64,000 nucleotides of DNA from Stercorarius parasiticus (GCA_013396915.1 VWZL01000194.1:448764-512763); one strand, 5' to 3'. Shown: positions 48,101-57,025, counted from the first letter of the stretch. The notes: generated from the sequence alone by a model not told the origin. Numbers and translations: made by a program.

Positions 48101-49667
48101 GCTCCAGCAGCGGGACATGCGTACGTGAGGTCCTGCTCTTTACCCTGCCAAGGCACCTCCTTTCCCCCTTTGCTGCCTGACGGGTTTGTGCAGGCTGGTT
48201 GCGGGAGGCGTGCTCGGGAGTGTACTGTACCGCGCTGTTTTCGCAGCCCAGCCCCATAAATTGGATGTGTTCATTTGAGAAGTTTTTGGCCAGGGAGCAT
48301 GCTGGAGGGAGCAGGGACAGCCCTTGGGGGACAGCTGGACATGGAAACCGCAGCTCTGCTGAACTGGAGCTTTTCTGCTTCCCGTAGGGAAGGCAGGGCA
48401 GAGGGTCCTGCTGAAGGCTGCTGGGCTGGGAGCTGTGTGCAGGCAGGCTCCTCGCAGCCGGCCCTGCTCGCCCTTCGTGCAGGGCAGCTCCAGGGATGCA
48501 GCCCAAGGCCTTTTTGGGAGGCGGGTACCAAGGGCTGTGCGATAGCACTGGCCTTCAGAAAAGGGAGCGAGTGGTTGCGAGATGGGCCAGTGGGTTTTGC
48601 TCCCCATAACGCTTGTTGGTTTGACACTGTTCCTGCTCCCCCGTGCAGGGTGGCAGGAGATGCTGTTGGTCACATAAGAAGCCAGTATCCTACCTCAGCC
48701 CCTGTCCCTCGGGGGACTGTGTAAGGCTCAGCTGCAGCCCGGTTGGCTGAACAGCAGTTTGGTGATGAGGATTTGGGTTTTCTGCAGACAGCGGAGCTGC
48801 AGCTCAGGCATGAGCAGGCAAAGCTGTGACCCTGGCATGTGCCCCTCTCCCCACTCACAGCACAGTCCTCCCTAATGGCGTCTCCGCAGACGGAGGAGTT
48901 CTTCGATCTCATCGCCAGCTCCCAGAGCAGACGGCTGGATGACCAGCGGGCCAACGTGGGCAACCTGCCAGGCCTCCGGATAACACACAACAACCTGGGG
49001 CACCTGCGTGTGGAGGGGGACGCCCAGGAGCCCGGGGATGAGTTCTTCAACATGCTAATGAAGTGTCAGGTACTGGAGTGGGGCTGGGTGGGCTGCCGAG
49101 CTGGAGGGGGGACTGTGCTGTGTGGGGGACTAGTTTCTCCCACACAGGCAAATGCCGTCTCCTCATCCCACCTGTCCTGCTGAGAGGGGCTGTGGCCAGC
49201 AGCCACCCACCCGCAGCCCTGGGCACCCAGGCAGGTACTTGCCTTTGCCTCCAGATCCTTCTTTTTACTCTGTACTGAGGGCTGTGAGCAGGTGGCTGGA
49301 GAACCCACCTTCCACATGGTGCCCACACCCTGGGCTGGGTCACTGCTCTTCCCTTACGCTGGAGCCCACAGCAGGGTACAGCATTGCTGGTCCCACTGCC
49401 CTGCACCCCAGGACAGGAAGAGCGGACACCTCCTGGGCGCTGCTCCCAGCCCTAATACCTGTTCTCCTCCCTGTGCAGTCCTCCAGAATAGATGACCAGC
49501 GCTGTGCACCACCAGACTCCATTCCCCGTGGCCCTACGATGCCAGACGAAGACTTTTTCAGCCTCATCCAGCGCGTCCAGGCCAAACGCATGGACGAGCA
49601 GCGAGTAGATTTGGCCTCAGCCCAGGAGGAGGCAGCAGAGGAGCAGCAGAAGCCTGGTTCCAGCTAA
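1..49667 (+). CDS. GPSM1: GPSM1 (AGS3), G-protein signalling modulator 1; 3' nine coding exons, 5' end outside window
   Basis: Join of exons 1-108, 382-537, 2315-2423, 5435-5561, 19848-19918, 23172-23351, 45495-45654, 48861-49069 and 49479-49667. All junctions are GT-AG and keep one frame, giving 435 residues before TAA. The first part is TPR repeats (SLGN/NLGN signatures), then a polar linker, then four GoLoco motifs ending in the D-D/E-Q-R signature. In the family, the TPR half binds partners such as Inscuteable, and each GoLoco motif binds GDP-bound Galpha-i/o through its terminal Arg and blocks nucleotide release, so the protein acts at the cell cortex in spindle orientation and in receptor-independent G-protein control. 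The paralogue GPSM2 (LGN) has the same architecture. The linker (GYEAQGARPKR, NGDSHH) and the DNLZ-CARD9 neighbours point to GPSM1. The N-terminal TPRs and start codon lie left of the window. Confidence 0.97.
109..381 (+). other. GPSM1: GPSM1 intron a-b
   Basis: Short 273 bp GT-AG intron with a pyrimidine-rich end (CCTTTCCACCTCTTCC). I see nothing else in it. Confidence 0.9.
382..537 (+). CDS. GPSM1: GPSM1 exon b (TPR)
   Basis: Acceptor CCATGCAG before 382, donor ACAG|GTAAGG after 537. The exon encodes [12 protein letters not shown], then a TPR with [20 protein letters not shown], ending AQELGD. Phase 2 in and out. It is separated from exon a by a 273 bp intron. Confidence 0.96.
538..2314 (+). 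other. GPSM1: GPSM1 intron b-c
   Basis: 1.8 kb intron. It has an AT-rich patch near 1085-1125. I recognise no repeat family, exon or RNA gene. Confidence 0.85.
2315..2423 (+). CDS. GPSM1: GPSM1 exon c (TPR)
   Basis: Acceptor TTCTGCAG before 2315, donor GAG|GTAAGA after 2423. It encodes [19 protein letters not shown] and on to HLEISQE, another TPR unit with the conserved W-S-L-G-N-A-Y core. It leaves phase 0. Confidence 0.96.
2424..5434 (+). other. GPSM1: GPSM1 intron c-d
   Basis: 3.0 kb intron. A G-rich stretch at 3539-3635 has many GGGG runs. A 128-codon open frame at 4282-4668 resembles no protein I know. Otherwise unremarkable. Confidence 0.85.
5435..5561 (+). CDS. GPSM1: GPSM1 exon d (end of TPR domain, start of linker)
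   Basis: Acceptor CACCCTGTAG, donor CAAG|GTGAGT. It encodes [20 protein letters not shown], then an acidic stretch and YSGYEAQ. It starts in phase 0 and ends with one base of Gly. The frame stays open for a further 86 codons into the intron, to a stop at 5819-5821 (see findings). Confidence 0.95.
13765..13945. promoter_or_regulatory. AT-rich block with several TAAT cores, possible conserved non-coding element
   Basis: About 180 bases, clearly more AT-rich than the surroundings, with ACTAATTAAAGC, TAAATAAC and repeated ATTTAT words. This is the look of a homeodomain-site-rich intronic enhancer. It is composition and motif evidence only; conservation could not be checked. Confidence 0.2.
17861..17873 (+). 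promoter_or_regulatory. Two overlapping forkhead-type sites
   Basis: GTAAACGTAAACA contains GTAAACG and GTAAACA sharing one G. It directly follows a duplicated AGATACCTTA (17837 and 17851). The words match the FOX consensus. Function is not shown. Confidence 0.2.
19848..19918 (+). CDS. GPSM1: GPSM1 exon e (linker)
   Basis: A 71 bp exon after a 14.3 kb intron. Acceptor TGTTTTGCAG, donor GAAAAG|GTAAGC. It encodes [20 protein letters not shown] then PSEK, a basic linker stretch matching the known GPSM1 GYEAQGARPKR region. Phase 1 in, phase 0 out. Confidence 0.93.
20590..20712 (-). repeat. MIR-like SINE relic
   Basis: In minus orientation it follows the MIR 3' half: TTTACATTTGTCCAGCACTT, TTCTAGGCACAGCTATGCTGAG, then CCCCTTTTACAGAAG, ACAGAGAGAAAA and CATCCAAGGTGCA in the expected order. 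It is diverged, and assigned by eye. Confidence 0.5.
22540..22648 (+). repeat. MIR-like SINE relic (3' half)
   Basis: CACCTCAGTTTCCCCATGCA followed by CATGGGGGTGATAACCCTGT and then GCACTGAGCACAAGG. This is the order of the MIR core and tail. Confidence 0.5.
23172..23351 (+). CDS. GPSM1: GPSM1 exon f (linker)
   Basis: Exactly 60 codons, phase 0 on both sides, so skipping it would keep the frame. Acceptor TTTCTCAAG, donor CAGTCG|GTAGGA. It encodes [20 protein letters not shown], then a Ser/Arg/Lys-rich stretch ([18 protein letters not shown]) and [15 protein letters not shown]. The region is low complexity and probably disordered. The NGDSHH and DVRV-type ends align with mammalian GPSM1. Confidence 0.93.
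23440..23615 (+). repeat. MIR-like SINE relic (most complete copy)
   Basis: It follows the MIR order: GGCAGTGTGGCCTGTTGG, a CTGGCTCTGCTG segment, GGGCAACTGTAGGCAAATCA, TTTTGAGCCTCAG, then ACAGAACAATGGTACCAACC and a TTTATGAG segment. An internal hexamer expansion (CAGCCT) lies at about 23536-23560. It begins about 85 bp after exon f. Confidence 0.6.
27225..27375 (+). repeat. MIR-like SINE relic (3' half)
   Basis: TGTTTCCCTCCCTCTTCCCC, ATCTGCGTGATGGGGTAATG, CTGCCTACCCTGGGGAGGTT and TGTAAAGTTGTTTGAG in MIR order. Confidence 0.45.
27419..27443 (+). other. G-quadruplex-capable tract
   Basis: Four G runs of at least three with loops of 7, 3 and 1 bases (27419-27421, 27429-27431, 27435-27438, 27440-27443), followed by further GGGG and GGG runs to 27467. 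It meets the usual G3+ N1-7 rule. Confidence 0.55.
28142..28190 (-). promoter_or_regulatory. Paired LEF/TCF-type sites
   Basis: ACATCAAAG occurs at 28142 and again at 28182, both in the same orientation (CTTTGAT on the minus strand), exactly 40 bp apart. The word fits the TCF/LEF HMG-box consensus. Motif evidence only. Confidence 0.2.
30375..30500. promoter_or_regulatory. AT-rich patch, possible conserved non-coding element
   Basis: An AT-rich block with TAAATTATCAG, CTTAAATATTAACAGC, TTATAATGG and TGTAATTATCCAATGAGAG (a CCAAT core next to a GATA-type TTATC). It stands out from the GC-rich surroundings. Conservation not tested. Confidence 0.2.
30735..30774 (+). repeat. Short tandem duplication, two 20 bp units
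   Basis: AGGAGAAGCTGGTCCTGG starts at 30735 and recurs at 30755, a 20 bp period in two copies. Confidence 0.8.
32210..32320 (-). repeat. MIR-like SINE relic
   Basis: AACTGAACTGGTTGTCCAAG followed by GTCTCCCAGCAGGCCTGTG and CAGAAGGTCTGCAGAC, the minus-strand order of the MIR core. Confidence 0.4.
36915..37190 (+). mobile_element. CR1-type LINE, 5'-truncated 3' end
   Basis: Strong match by eye to the avian CR1 3' end: AGGTAACGGGCACAAACTTG, CATAGGAAGTTCCACC, a GGCTGCCCAGAGAGGTGGTG block, GGAGACATTCCAAACCCGCC, GGGGGTTGGACCAGATGG, and a tail of two ATTCTGTG octamers at 37172-37187. A frame across the element stays open (36911-37180) and gives the familiar C-terminal RT-ORF residues ([20 protein letters not shown]), so this is a fairly young, non-autonomous 5'-truncated copy. 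It inserted in the sense direction of GPSM1. Confidence 0.92.
38230..38350 (+). repeat. MIR-like SINE relic
   Basis: GGACTCTGTCTCCATTTTGC, CACTGCCCTGCCGGGTGGCC and TTTGGCAAGCTGCTTCTCTT, the MIR core order. Confidence 0.45.
38800..39105 (+). promoter_or_regulatory. GPSM1: CpG cluster with TATA-like box and strong donor: candidate internal GPSM1 promoter and first exon
   Basis: About 300 bases carry over 20 CpGs by eye, unlike the flanking intron. CATAAAT at 38986-38992 sits in a GC-rich context, so initiation would be near 39015-39020. A consensus donor GCGAG|GTGAGG follows at 39101/39102, and another (CTCAG|GTCAGTGAGT) near 39163. A non-coding first exon of about 85 bases could thus splice to exon g, which starts in phase 0. 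In mammals a short GPSM1 form lacking TPRs arises from an alternative internal start. That this CpG cluster does so here is inference. Confidence 0.4.
40280..40395 (+). repeat. MIR-like SINE relic
   Basis: GGGTCCTGTCCCAGCTCTGC, CACTGCGTCACTGCGGGACA and CGTCAAGTCACTTCACCTTC match the MIR core order well (the summary of a field, then the not-yet-decayed CAAGTCACTT box). It ends in an AAATAAGGTGAG segment. Confidence 0.55.
45495..45654 (+). CDS. GPSM1: GPSM1 exon g (GoLoco motif 1)
   Basis: Acceptor GTCTTTCCAG, donor ATAT|GTAAGC. GoLoco 1 is at 45516-45578 ([20 protein letters not shown] then R). The helix, the Arg-Met-Asp-Asp-Gln-Arg tail and the terminal Arg are all intact. An in-frame Met at 45564 (MDDQRCPL) is the likely start of a short isoform. 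Phase 0 in, phase 1 out. Confidence 0.96.
45655..48860 (+). other. GPSM1: GPSM1 intron g-h
   Basis: 3.2 kb intron, GC-rich from about 47050 to 48000, where long minus-strand frames occur without domain content. No exon, RNA gene or transposon recognised. Confidence 0.85.
48861..49069 (+). CDS. GPSM1: GPSM1 exon h (GoLoco 2 and first half of GoLoco 3)
   Basis: Acceptor CCACTCACAG; the first two bases complete a Ser codon. Donor TGTCAG|GTACTG. GoLoco 2 is at 48893-48949 ([19 protein letters not shown]). The helix of GoLoco 3 ([11 protein letters not shown]) is at 49037-49069 and is continued in the next exon. [10 protein letters not shown] lies between them. Confidence 0.96.
49070..49478 (+). 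other. GPSM1: GPSM1 intron h-i
   Basis: 409 bp phase 0 intron that splits GoLoco motif 3 between its helix and the Arg-bearing end. Nothing else seen. Confidence 0.9.
49479..49667 (+). CDS. GPSM1: GPSM1 exon i (end of GoLoco 3, GoLoco 4, stop)
   Basis: Acceptor TCCCTGTGCAG. It opens with SSRIDDQR, the Arg-bearing end of GoLoco 3 (49479-49502). GoLoco 4 is at 49545-49604 ([20 protein letters not shown]). A Glu/Gln-rich tail ends at TAA 49665-49667. All four GoLoco motifs keep their final Arg, so all should bind Galpha. Confidence 0.97.
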   Translation, partial: SSRIDDQRCAPPDSIPRGPTMPDEDFFSLIQRVQAKRMDEQRVDLASAQEEAAEEQQKPGSS

Positions 49668-51755
49668 GAACTGGGGTTTGGTTTGGGGGGGTTGTTTTGG
49701 TTTCATTTTGTTTTTTAAGAAGAAAAAAGCGTAGGTGGTTTCAAACCCAAGCACTCCTGCGCTACCACAGACTTCTCCCAGGAACTGCCCCTCCGCTGTG
49801 TCGCACCCGGCTGTGCTGCAGAGGCAGTGTTACAGGAAGGCCCATGAGATGGGGGACGGTTTTTAAACAAGGGGTTTTCTTAGGACACATGGCCACTGTA
49901 ACACTGGGCACAACACGAGGGAAGATGACTTTGGCAGCCCCTTTGCTTATCACCTAAAAATCCAGAACAGTCCAGGAACAGGAAAAATCCTGTCAGCCAA
50001 AGGAGAAGCCCAGAGTGGGTAATTAACTCCAGCCTTGATGTCTTTTATTTCCACAACACTTTTAATTTAATGGGGGAAGGGAAGAGCACCTTTTCCATTT
50101 TGAAGTCCTCCCGTCTTGCCTGCCTGACGAGGTGACACAAATTCCTCTGGGTCCTTCCCTGGAACATCTTGCTCAGCTTTGTTCTTTCTACAGGAGGAAA
50201 TGAGCCCAAATCAGAGGCTGCACCGGTCCTTTCAAACCTCACCCCTGCCCCAGCTGCAGTCATGGTCCCACACACCCTAAAGTTTATTTTAGGTTTGCTG
50301 AGGACTCTGCAGTGAGCCCCGTGACACCCCCTCTGCTTCCCCAGCCGCAGTCCTGTGCAGAGCTGTACTGGGACCTCCTGAGCAGGAGCAAGGCCTTGCT
50401 CGTCCCGAGCTTTAGTGGAATTTGGTTACCTCTAGAAAACAGCCGTGCAGCAAAGAGCAGCTTCAGCCTGGGACAACGCCTGAAAGGCAACTGCCAGCTG
50501 TGCAGCCTGACCTGCAGCCCTGAGACACAGGGGCTTGTGCCTGGGAAGGGAGGAAGGAAATCTCTGCCCATCTGTTTCGGCACAACGTGGGCAACTCATC
50601 GCTTCCGGTGCCGCTGAGCCAGAAGTCTCTTGCAGGATTATCCTGTGTGCGGGTGAGTGTGCCCCGAGGCAGAAGCCTGCATTTGGCAATGACCTGCTTC
50701 CAGAGCCAGCAAAGTGTTCTGCCCACAGCTTGTCAGGAGAGCAAGCACAACCATCCCCTCCTCCCTTTTGTGTCCAATAGCCCTTGCCTCCCCTTGTTCC
50801 TCCGCAAATCAGTGCTGAGCTTCTCCCCGTTGCTGCGGGCCCCGGCAGAGCTGCTCTCGGCAAGGCCCTCTGGTTTTGCCCAATCTGTCTTCAACAAATG
50901 GAGCCTTATGAGAGCTGCACACTGGGGTGCTGGCTGGGAAGTCAGTTCCACCCCACACACAAGCGCAAGGGTCCACATTTACTTTCATTCCTTACCCTTT
51001 TGGAACAGCTGGAAAAGCAAGCCCAGGGAGGAGGGGAGCAGGCATCTAACTTCAGGAGGTGGAGTATTTTTAATCTGCTTGACCAGACAGGCTATCTTGG
51101 ACTTCAGAAATTCCAGTAATGAGTTTTGCCAAAGCAGGTATGTTCCTGTAGAGAACAAATCAGCGCTTTCTATTTGACATGCATTTGACGGAAACATCTC
51201 CAACCAGCAGTAAGAGTTTTAGACCAGTGATGCTGCTCATCGGGCATTTAACCTGCCTGCACTGACCATGTGGAGGGGTAGCTGCATTTCACCTGCTACC
51301 AGGGAGCACTCACCTGCTATGCTGCTGCATGGACGGCTCAGCCGAGGCTTGGCCTCCTCCCTGGGGCTGCCCAGGGCTCTGGAGAAGGGAGAGGAGACCT
51401 GCCCAGCCACCCATGTACCTACCCACCTTGCATTTTTAAAGAGGAGGAAAACATTGAAGATGAAGATGACTTGACCAGCTGCAGGCTCAGGCCTGTGCAG
51501 CTCTCAGCCAGGTGGTGAACTGGAATCTGACCGTTAAGCTTTCAGAGGTGTTAATTATTTGCCATATACTTGAATGTATGAGCTTATTTATTTTTTACAT
51601 GTGCATTTGCTAATGTCATTTTAATGGGGACTTTCCAACCCACAGGTACTTTTTTTTCTAAAAAATAATCTGCCAAATGAATTAATATATTAGAAATGAA
51701 TACAGCTCAAGGGGAAGGGGGGGTTGTGCTTAATAAATATTTGTGTCTAAGCTTC
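49668..51755 (+). other. GPSM1: GPSM1 3' untranslated region
   Basis: About 2.1 kb without a convincing coding frame lies between the stop and the first well-placed poly(A) signal. The last 250 bases become AT-rich, with TTATTTATTTTTT at about 51583, as in many vertebrate 3' UTR ends. The boundary is inferred from the signal, not from transcript data. Confidence 0.6.
51732..51737 (+). terminator. GPSM1: Candidate GPSM1 poly(A) signal AATAAA
   Basis: Canonical hexamer in an AT-rich context, followed by a TG-rich stretch (TTTGTGTCT). Cleavage would fall near 51750-51760. Another AATAAA near 52419 could serve as a distal site. Confidence 0.55.
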
Positions 51756-54700
51756 AGTGACAAAAATTCATTTCCATTATTTCTTGGCCAGCTTGCCTGC
51801 TTTGCTGACAGCAGAGCTAATGCTAGCCCTTTGGAATGGGGTTGGGGGTGGGTGGTGGGCTCTTGTGGCAGACACCGCCATGTGTAAGTGTTAAGAAAAG
51901 GGTGTATGCACTCCCCTATACATCCCTTTACATTAAGAGCACACAGGTCTCTTAGGCAGCAGCACCATCCCCAGCTCTGTCTGCCTTAAACGCACAGCAT
52001 CGACCTGACTGTGCGGCTGTAGCAGGGGACACAAAGCCCTGAGCATTCCCTGTCCAGAGCATTGTCCCAAGCCCCAAAGTCACCAGGACGACAGGGCAGG
52101 CGCAGCCCTGCAGTGCCTGAGAAAGGACCGGCTCTTCTCAGTCGGTGTGAGCCCTCCTCTAGCTCCAGCTCAGCCCTGTCTCGGTGCCTTCTCGGCGCCT
52201 GGCCCAAAAGCTGTGTCTTGTTTCCCTGGTGGCAGCTACCAGAGGAAAAGGGCAGTGAGTGCTGTTCAAAGCCCTGGCATCAGCCCTTAGCAAAGACACT
52301 CACAAAGCAGCAGGCAGCAGCGCTAGCTCATTCCAACACAGCAGGCGTGAGCAGGCCCTTAGACTTCGCTAGAAAGTGGGCCTGAGAGTAGCAGATTTTG
52401 GATCCTAAGCTGTGTGAGAATAAAGCCAAGTCACAGCTGGTCTTCCCACGCCTGGCTAACTTGTGCTGGCCAGTCAAAGATCAAAGACTAATGAAGAGCC
52501 ACCAGCTTGTTCTCATCAGGCATTCTCATGCCTCTTGGTGCCTGGACACAAGAAGCTCTGTGTGACTTGGGGACAGAACCATGCCCCCAGGTATGCAAAG
52601 GATAGGGCCTTGGATTCCCAGGAAGAGGTGAAATCACTGTGAGTGTGTGAGGGGGTCTCACCTGTGGTCTCTCTCTGTCCTTAGCAGCTGGAGAAGGGAG
52701 CACATGCTGTCCAGGAAATGTTCTCTCGCTCGGGGCACCTACCAAACAGAAAAAGAGCCCCTGTGAGCAGGAGGGAATCGCCAGACCAACTCACAGCCTG
52801 CAACGGCTGCTGCTCCCCTGTACCCTGCAGCAGCAGAGACAGCAGTGTGCCAGTGTCCAAGGCCAGCCCTCCCGGCTCCCAAGGTGCCCAGGCCCACAGA
52901 GCTTCCTCTCACGTAGGGATGCACTCTCCGATGCTGACACCCGCCGGATAGACGCGGGATTGCCAGGGCCTGCGTAACACTAATGGACCTGCTTACTGTT
53001 TGGCATGGAGCGCTGCTGCAGCAGCTGTGAAGTGCAGAGTTGCTGCAAAGCAAGGTGCTGTCCCCGGTGCAGGGCTGGAGGTGACAAGGAACTCTACAAA
53101 ACCAGCAGAAACACAAGACACTGCTCTCTCCCGCTCAGCTGTACCCGTGCCCTGAGAGGCACTCGGGAGGCAGGGCTGATGTCAGGCCCATGGGGCTTTT
53201 TGTATTGCTCATCTGCCAAGTCACGTCAGGGCTGAGTCTCCGCACTTACCTCACCCCTCCCCAGAGCCTCGTGCTGTTACTGCTCCAGCCATCATTGATC
53301 TTCATCTGGCCGGAGAGGCTCTCAGCCTGCAGGAGGGATACGCTGGCCTGGAGCACCCAGGCACTGTAAATTTCAGCCTGGAGTTGGACAGCTTTGGGCA
53401 GCTCTCCATAGCAATCTCCAGGGACCCCGCTAGGCCAGGACACAGCTGTGGGCTAAGTTAACTCCTGCACGGCTTTGCAGTAAGGCAGGCCCATCCCCGC
53501 ACTGAATAGCCCAGCCCAGGGACACAGTGGCGACAGATGCGCACAGGGTTTTGAGCAGAGGGCTCACTGTGCCACGCTGCCCACTCTGCAGTAGGACCTG
53601 GAGGCCCAGAACCCACCTATGTTAGACCCTACGCAAGGAGCACAAATAAGCGGTGATTCATTTCACAGCCCCCTGTGCCCCTCCTCACTGCCTGCACTGA
53701 TGCTATGAGAAAAGAAACATACCTGTCCAATGGCCACTTCAGTGCCGCAGGCAAATCCCCCGGAGAGGCTCCCAAGTGGCTCCTTGGTACAGCTGAGCCC
53801 TCCACAGCACATCCAGGCACGGTGGGGTTTAGAACTGCCCTCTCTGTGTAAGGCAGCAGGAAGCACAGCCCTGCACAGCACACACGACACATTCATGCAC
53901 GTTGGTAGCAAAAAGCAGCAGGGGTTATGTCAGGTGGGCCCAGCAAACGAGCCTCTGCACCCCAGCCTCCCTCTTGTTTGGGCCTGCGCAAAGGCCTGCC
54001 CTCAGCGAGTCCCATCACCACTCGCTTCCCAGCCCCTCAGGGCCCCCATCTCACCCACCTGCACCAAACATCGCTGCCTTCCTGCTGAGCACGGGCCAGA
54101 ACACCAGTAACCCTGCAGCTGACAGGCGTGACCCATCAGAGTCCCACACCGGCCAGATTAACACTGGCATGTGGCTGCACTACAAGAGGAGGATTTGCTC
54201 AAAGAGGCAGAAAACAAGTGGCAAAGTATTTGCCATTTTGCAGAAAAGCTCTCATGGGCCAGGATTCAGGAACAAGACCCCTCCCTTACCAGCCATAGTG
54301 AAATGCTTTAAGGAACATGCAGACAGCTTTATGTTTGCCACCCATCCTGCTTTGCCCCCACCTTGAAATTGCTACCGCTCCTCTGTGCCGCAAAGACTTA
54401 CCCTGGTCGGCTGCACCTTCAGTGCTCTCTGCTCTGCTGCACCAGGCCTTCACGGCACCTTCTTCCCCGTCTTGCCACACCTCCAGTTCAGGAGAAAGGC
54501 TGCTTCTCTTCTTCCCACTCCTTTGTCTTTGGCTAAAACACAGTCTGCTGGGCTCCTCCTAGACAAAGCGTGCTCACCGCTGTCCTTTCCTTTTTCAAGA
54601 ACAGACACACTTCCCTGTGACACATTTTTCAGGAAAAAAGCCCTTCAAAAGGGAGCACAAAATTCTTTTTCACCTGCAGAGCATCAGCAAAACCTTCCAC

Positions 54701-56900
54701 ATCATTACATGCAAATTCCCTCACATAACTGCAACCCTCTACCCTTCCAGCTGAAAGCCCCACAATGTTTTCTCACGAGAAGCACCGATTTCCTGCACTG
54801 CTGGGTACTGCAGCCTCTGTGCTCCACATCAGCGCCTCAGCTTGAGGATTTGCCCACCCCCTGTAATCTGCTGCCTCCTGTTCTGTCCATGATGTTGGCC
54901 TGAACCTTCAAAGCAGCAGCAAAAACCACACCACCCTCCAGCCTCAGATCTGGGTGCTGCAGAGGCAGGCATGCTGTCCTGCATCTGGAGCACCTTGTGG
55001 CAGAGGACACTGGACTGAGGAAACACCAAGATGTATAAAAGCCAGCACGGACAGACTTTGCTACAGTTTTTACCGTAACGCAGCAAAAATTATCACCCCC
55101 TTTCTGTAGCTGGGGCACAGTAACAGGTAAGAAAGGTAAGGAAACAGTATAAAACAGTCAGGTTGTAAATGAACTGTTTCCAAGGCAACACAGATCCTGC
55201 AACAGCTGCTCTGTTCCACTCCATCAAAGGCATTAGCACAATGGAAGCAGAATGCTAATTTTCAGGTAAAGGGTAATAAAATAACCACTCTTCCAGCAGA
55301 GTGCTAATACGTGCCAGCAACTCACAACAGGGCGAGCACACAACAATGCTCTGAGATGCAATTTCTTAATTAATAAATATGTGTATCACTCTAGCATCTA
55401 GTTGTTCCAGAGCTGTATTTCACTAGGATCTGAACACACACAAGCCAGCTGACGGATGAAGTTCCTGCCCCTCAACACTTGTTTCATCACTCTGAACTTA
55501 CATACCAACAGGAAAACATGACTGCTTTCCTGTCCCTCTGATCCATGCTTGCAACACGTATAAAATTACTATGAACACTTCAGATGAATACAGTAAACTC
55601 ATTAATACTCATTAATACATGCAATCCCCTCCTTGAATACTCGGCTGATTAAGGACCGTATCGCCTGGACATGCTTGGCTGAAAGAACTGGGTTTGTTCA
55701 GGCCGGAGACACAAAGGCTAAGAGGGGTTTTACTGCTTTCTGTAGCTCGCTAATGAGAGCGTGGAGCATGGAGAGCCAGGCTCTCTTCAGAAGCGCACAG
55801 TGCTTGGAAAGCAGGTAATGGGTGCAAGGTGGAACACAGCAAATTTCAGTTCGGTGTTGTTTTTTTTTCACTATGGGATTGGTCAAATACCAGAACAAAG
55901 GTCCAAAGAGGTGGCATCTCCATCCTCAGAGATACTCAAGACAAGACCTCCATGCAGCTCCTCTGAACAAGAGGGTTGAACTAAAAACCTCCACAGGTCT
56001 CTTCCAACCTGAATTATTCTTTGATTGCAAATTTAAAACCATAAGAAAGCAGATACTTCACTGGATTTCAGGCTAATGGACCTCAAGAGAAGTTAAGCTT
56101 TCATGCAGGCAGAGGAAGTAAGCCCTGACAAAGTGCAATATGATCACCTCACTGCCTGATTCATCACTACCTGTTATATGCTGGTAAATACCTACATTTT
56201 TAATTTATTGAATTAAATTTTCTTCTAACTGATCTTAACATGCAGCAGTAGCATTAACAAGCACCTCAATATCTGTCAAGTGACCCCAAGACAACTTTCT
56301 AGGTGCCCTACTTATCTCCAACATGCCTCACAAATGCTAGTTTTGCCTGCACGCCCATCCTCCCCCTCACCAGCGAGGAAGTTGCACAACCCCAATGCCG
56401 GGAGCTGCTTGCTGACGCATCTGATGCTCCCACAGGGCAGCTCACGCCATAACCCACACAGACAGAGGACTTTCAGCCCTGATGGAAGGGGCACAGAAGC
56501 GAAACTCTGGAAGATGGCAAGGGAGAGAAAAAAGCAGCATGTGACTGCAATAAGAGGTAGTGATGTGACCCTTCTGCAAACTCACAGAGGGTTGGGGCAC
56601 ACCTCAGGTGGTATCAATTGCTGCTCTGCCACAGGACACACCTACACCAGCCCTGGAACCCACTGCTGCTGTGCTACACCTGGGCCAGGAGACATCGTTA
56701 AAACCTCCAGCTGCAGCTGCACCTCCCTATGCCAAAGCACACGGACAAAGAACTACTGGCTCCCCTCTCAGCAGAAAGCAAAGCTCCTGACGTTGACGAA
56801 ATACCAAGACTTGCCTAAAATTCAGCAAAACAAGTACCAGGAAAAATATCGACGCTCCATCTCTAAAAGCATTAGCTTGATCAAAGGCAAAATTACGCAA
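51756..56900. other. Convergent intergenic interval between GPSM1 and DNLZ
   Basis: About 5.1 kb between two genes transcribed towards each other. It holds one old CR1 3' fragment and several short open frames without recognisable domains. A 232-codon plus-strand frame at 56280-56978 runs into the DNLZ 3' end. No RNA gene is recognised. Confidence 0.75.
55655..56028 (+). mobile_element. CR1-type LINE, older diverged 3' end
   Basis: It follows the CR1 3' order with many changes: GAAAGAACTGGGTTTGTTCA, GGCCGGAGACACAAAGGCTA, GGTAATGGGTGCAAGG, TTCACTATGGGATTGGTCAA, GAGGTGGCATCTCCATCCTC, GAGATACTCAAGACAAGACC, GAGGGTTGAACTA and TCTCTTCCAACCTGAATTAT, with a degraded tail ATTCTTTGATT. It is clearly older than the copy near 37 kb. 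Confidence 0.85.
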
Positions 56901-56937
56901 GACAAAGACACACAACAGAGAAAGACCAATGCCCGAG

Positions 56938-56943
56938 TTTATT
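56938..56943 (-). terminator. DNLZ: DNLZ poly(A) signal AATAAA
   Basis: The hexamer on the minus strand lies about 85 bases after the DNLZ stop codon. Cleavage would fall near 56915-56925. The DNLZ 3' UTR is therefore only about 100 bases. Confidence 0.65.
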
Positions 56944-57025
56944 TAACAGAGAAATTTCCCATTGAAATCAGGGAATAAACGTTAAGAGTCTCTTGCCATC
57001 AGCAGAATGACACAAATCCCACTCG

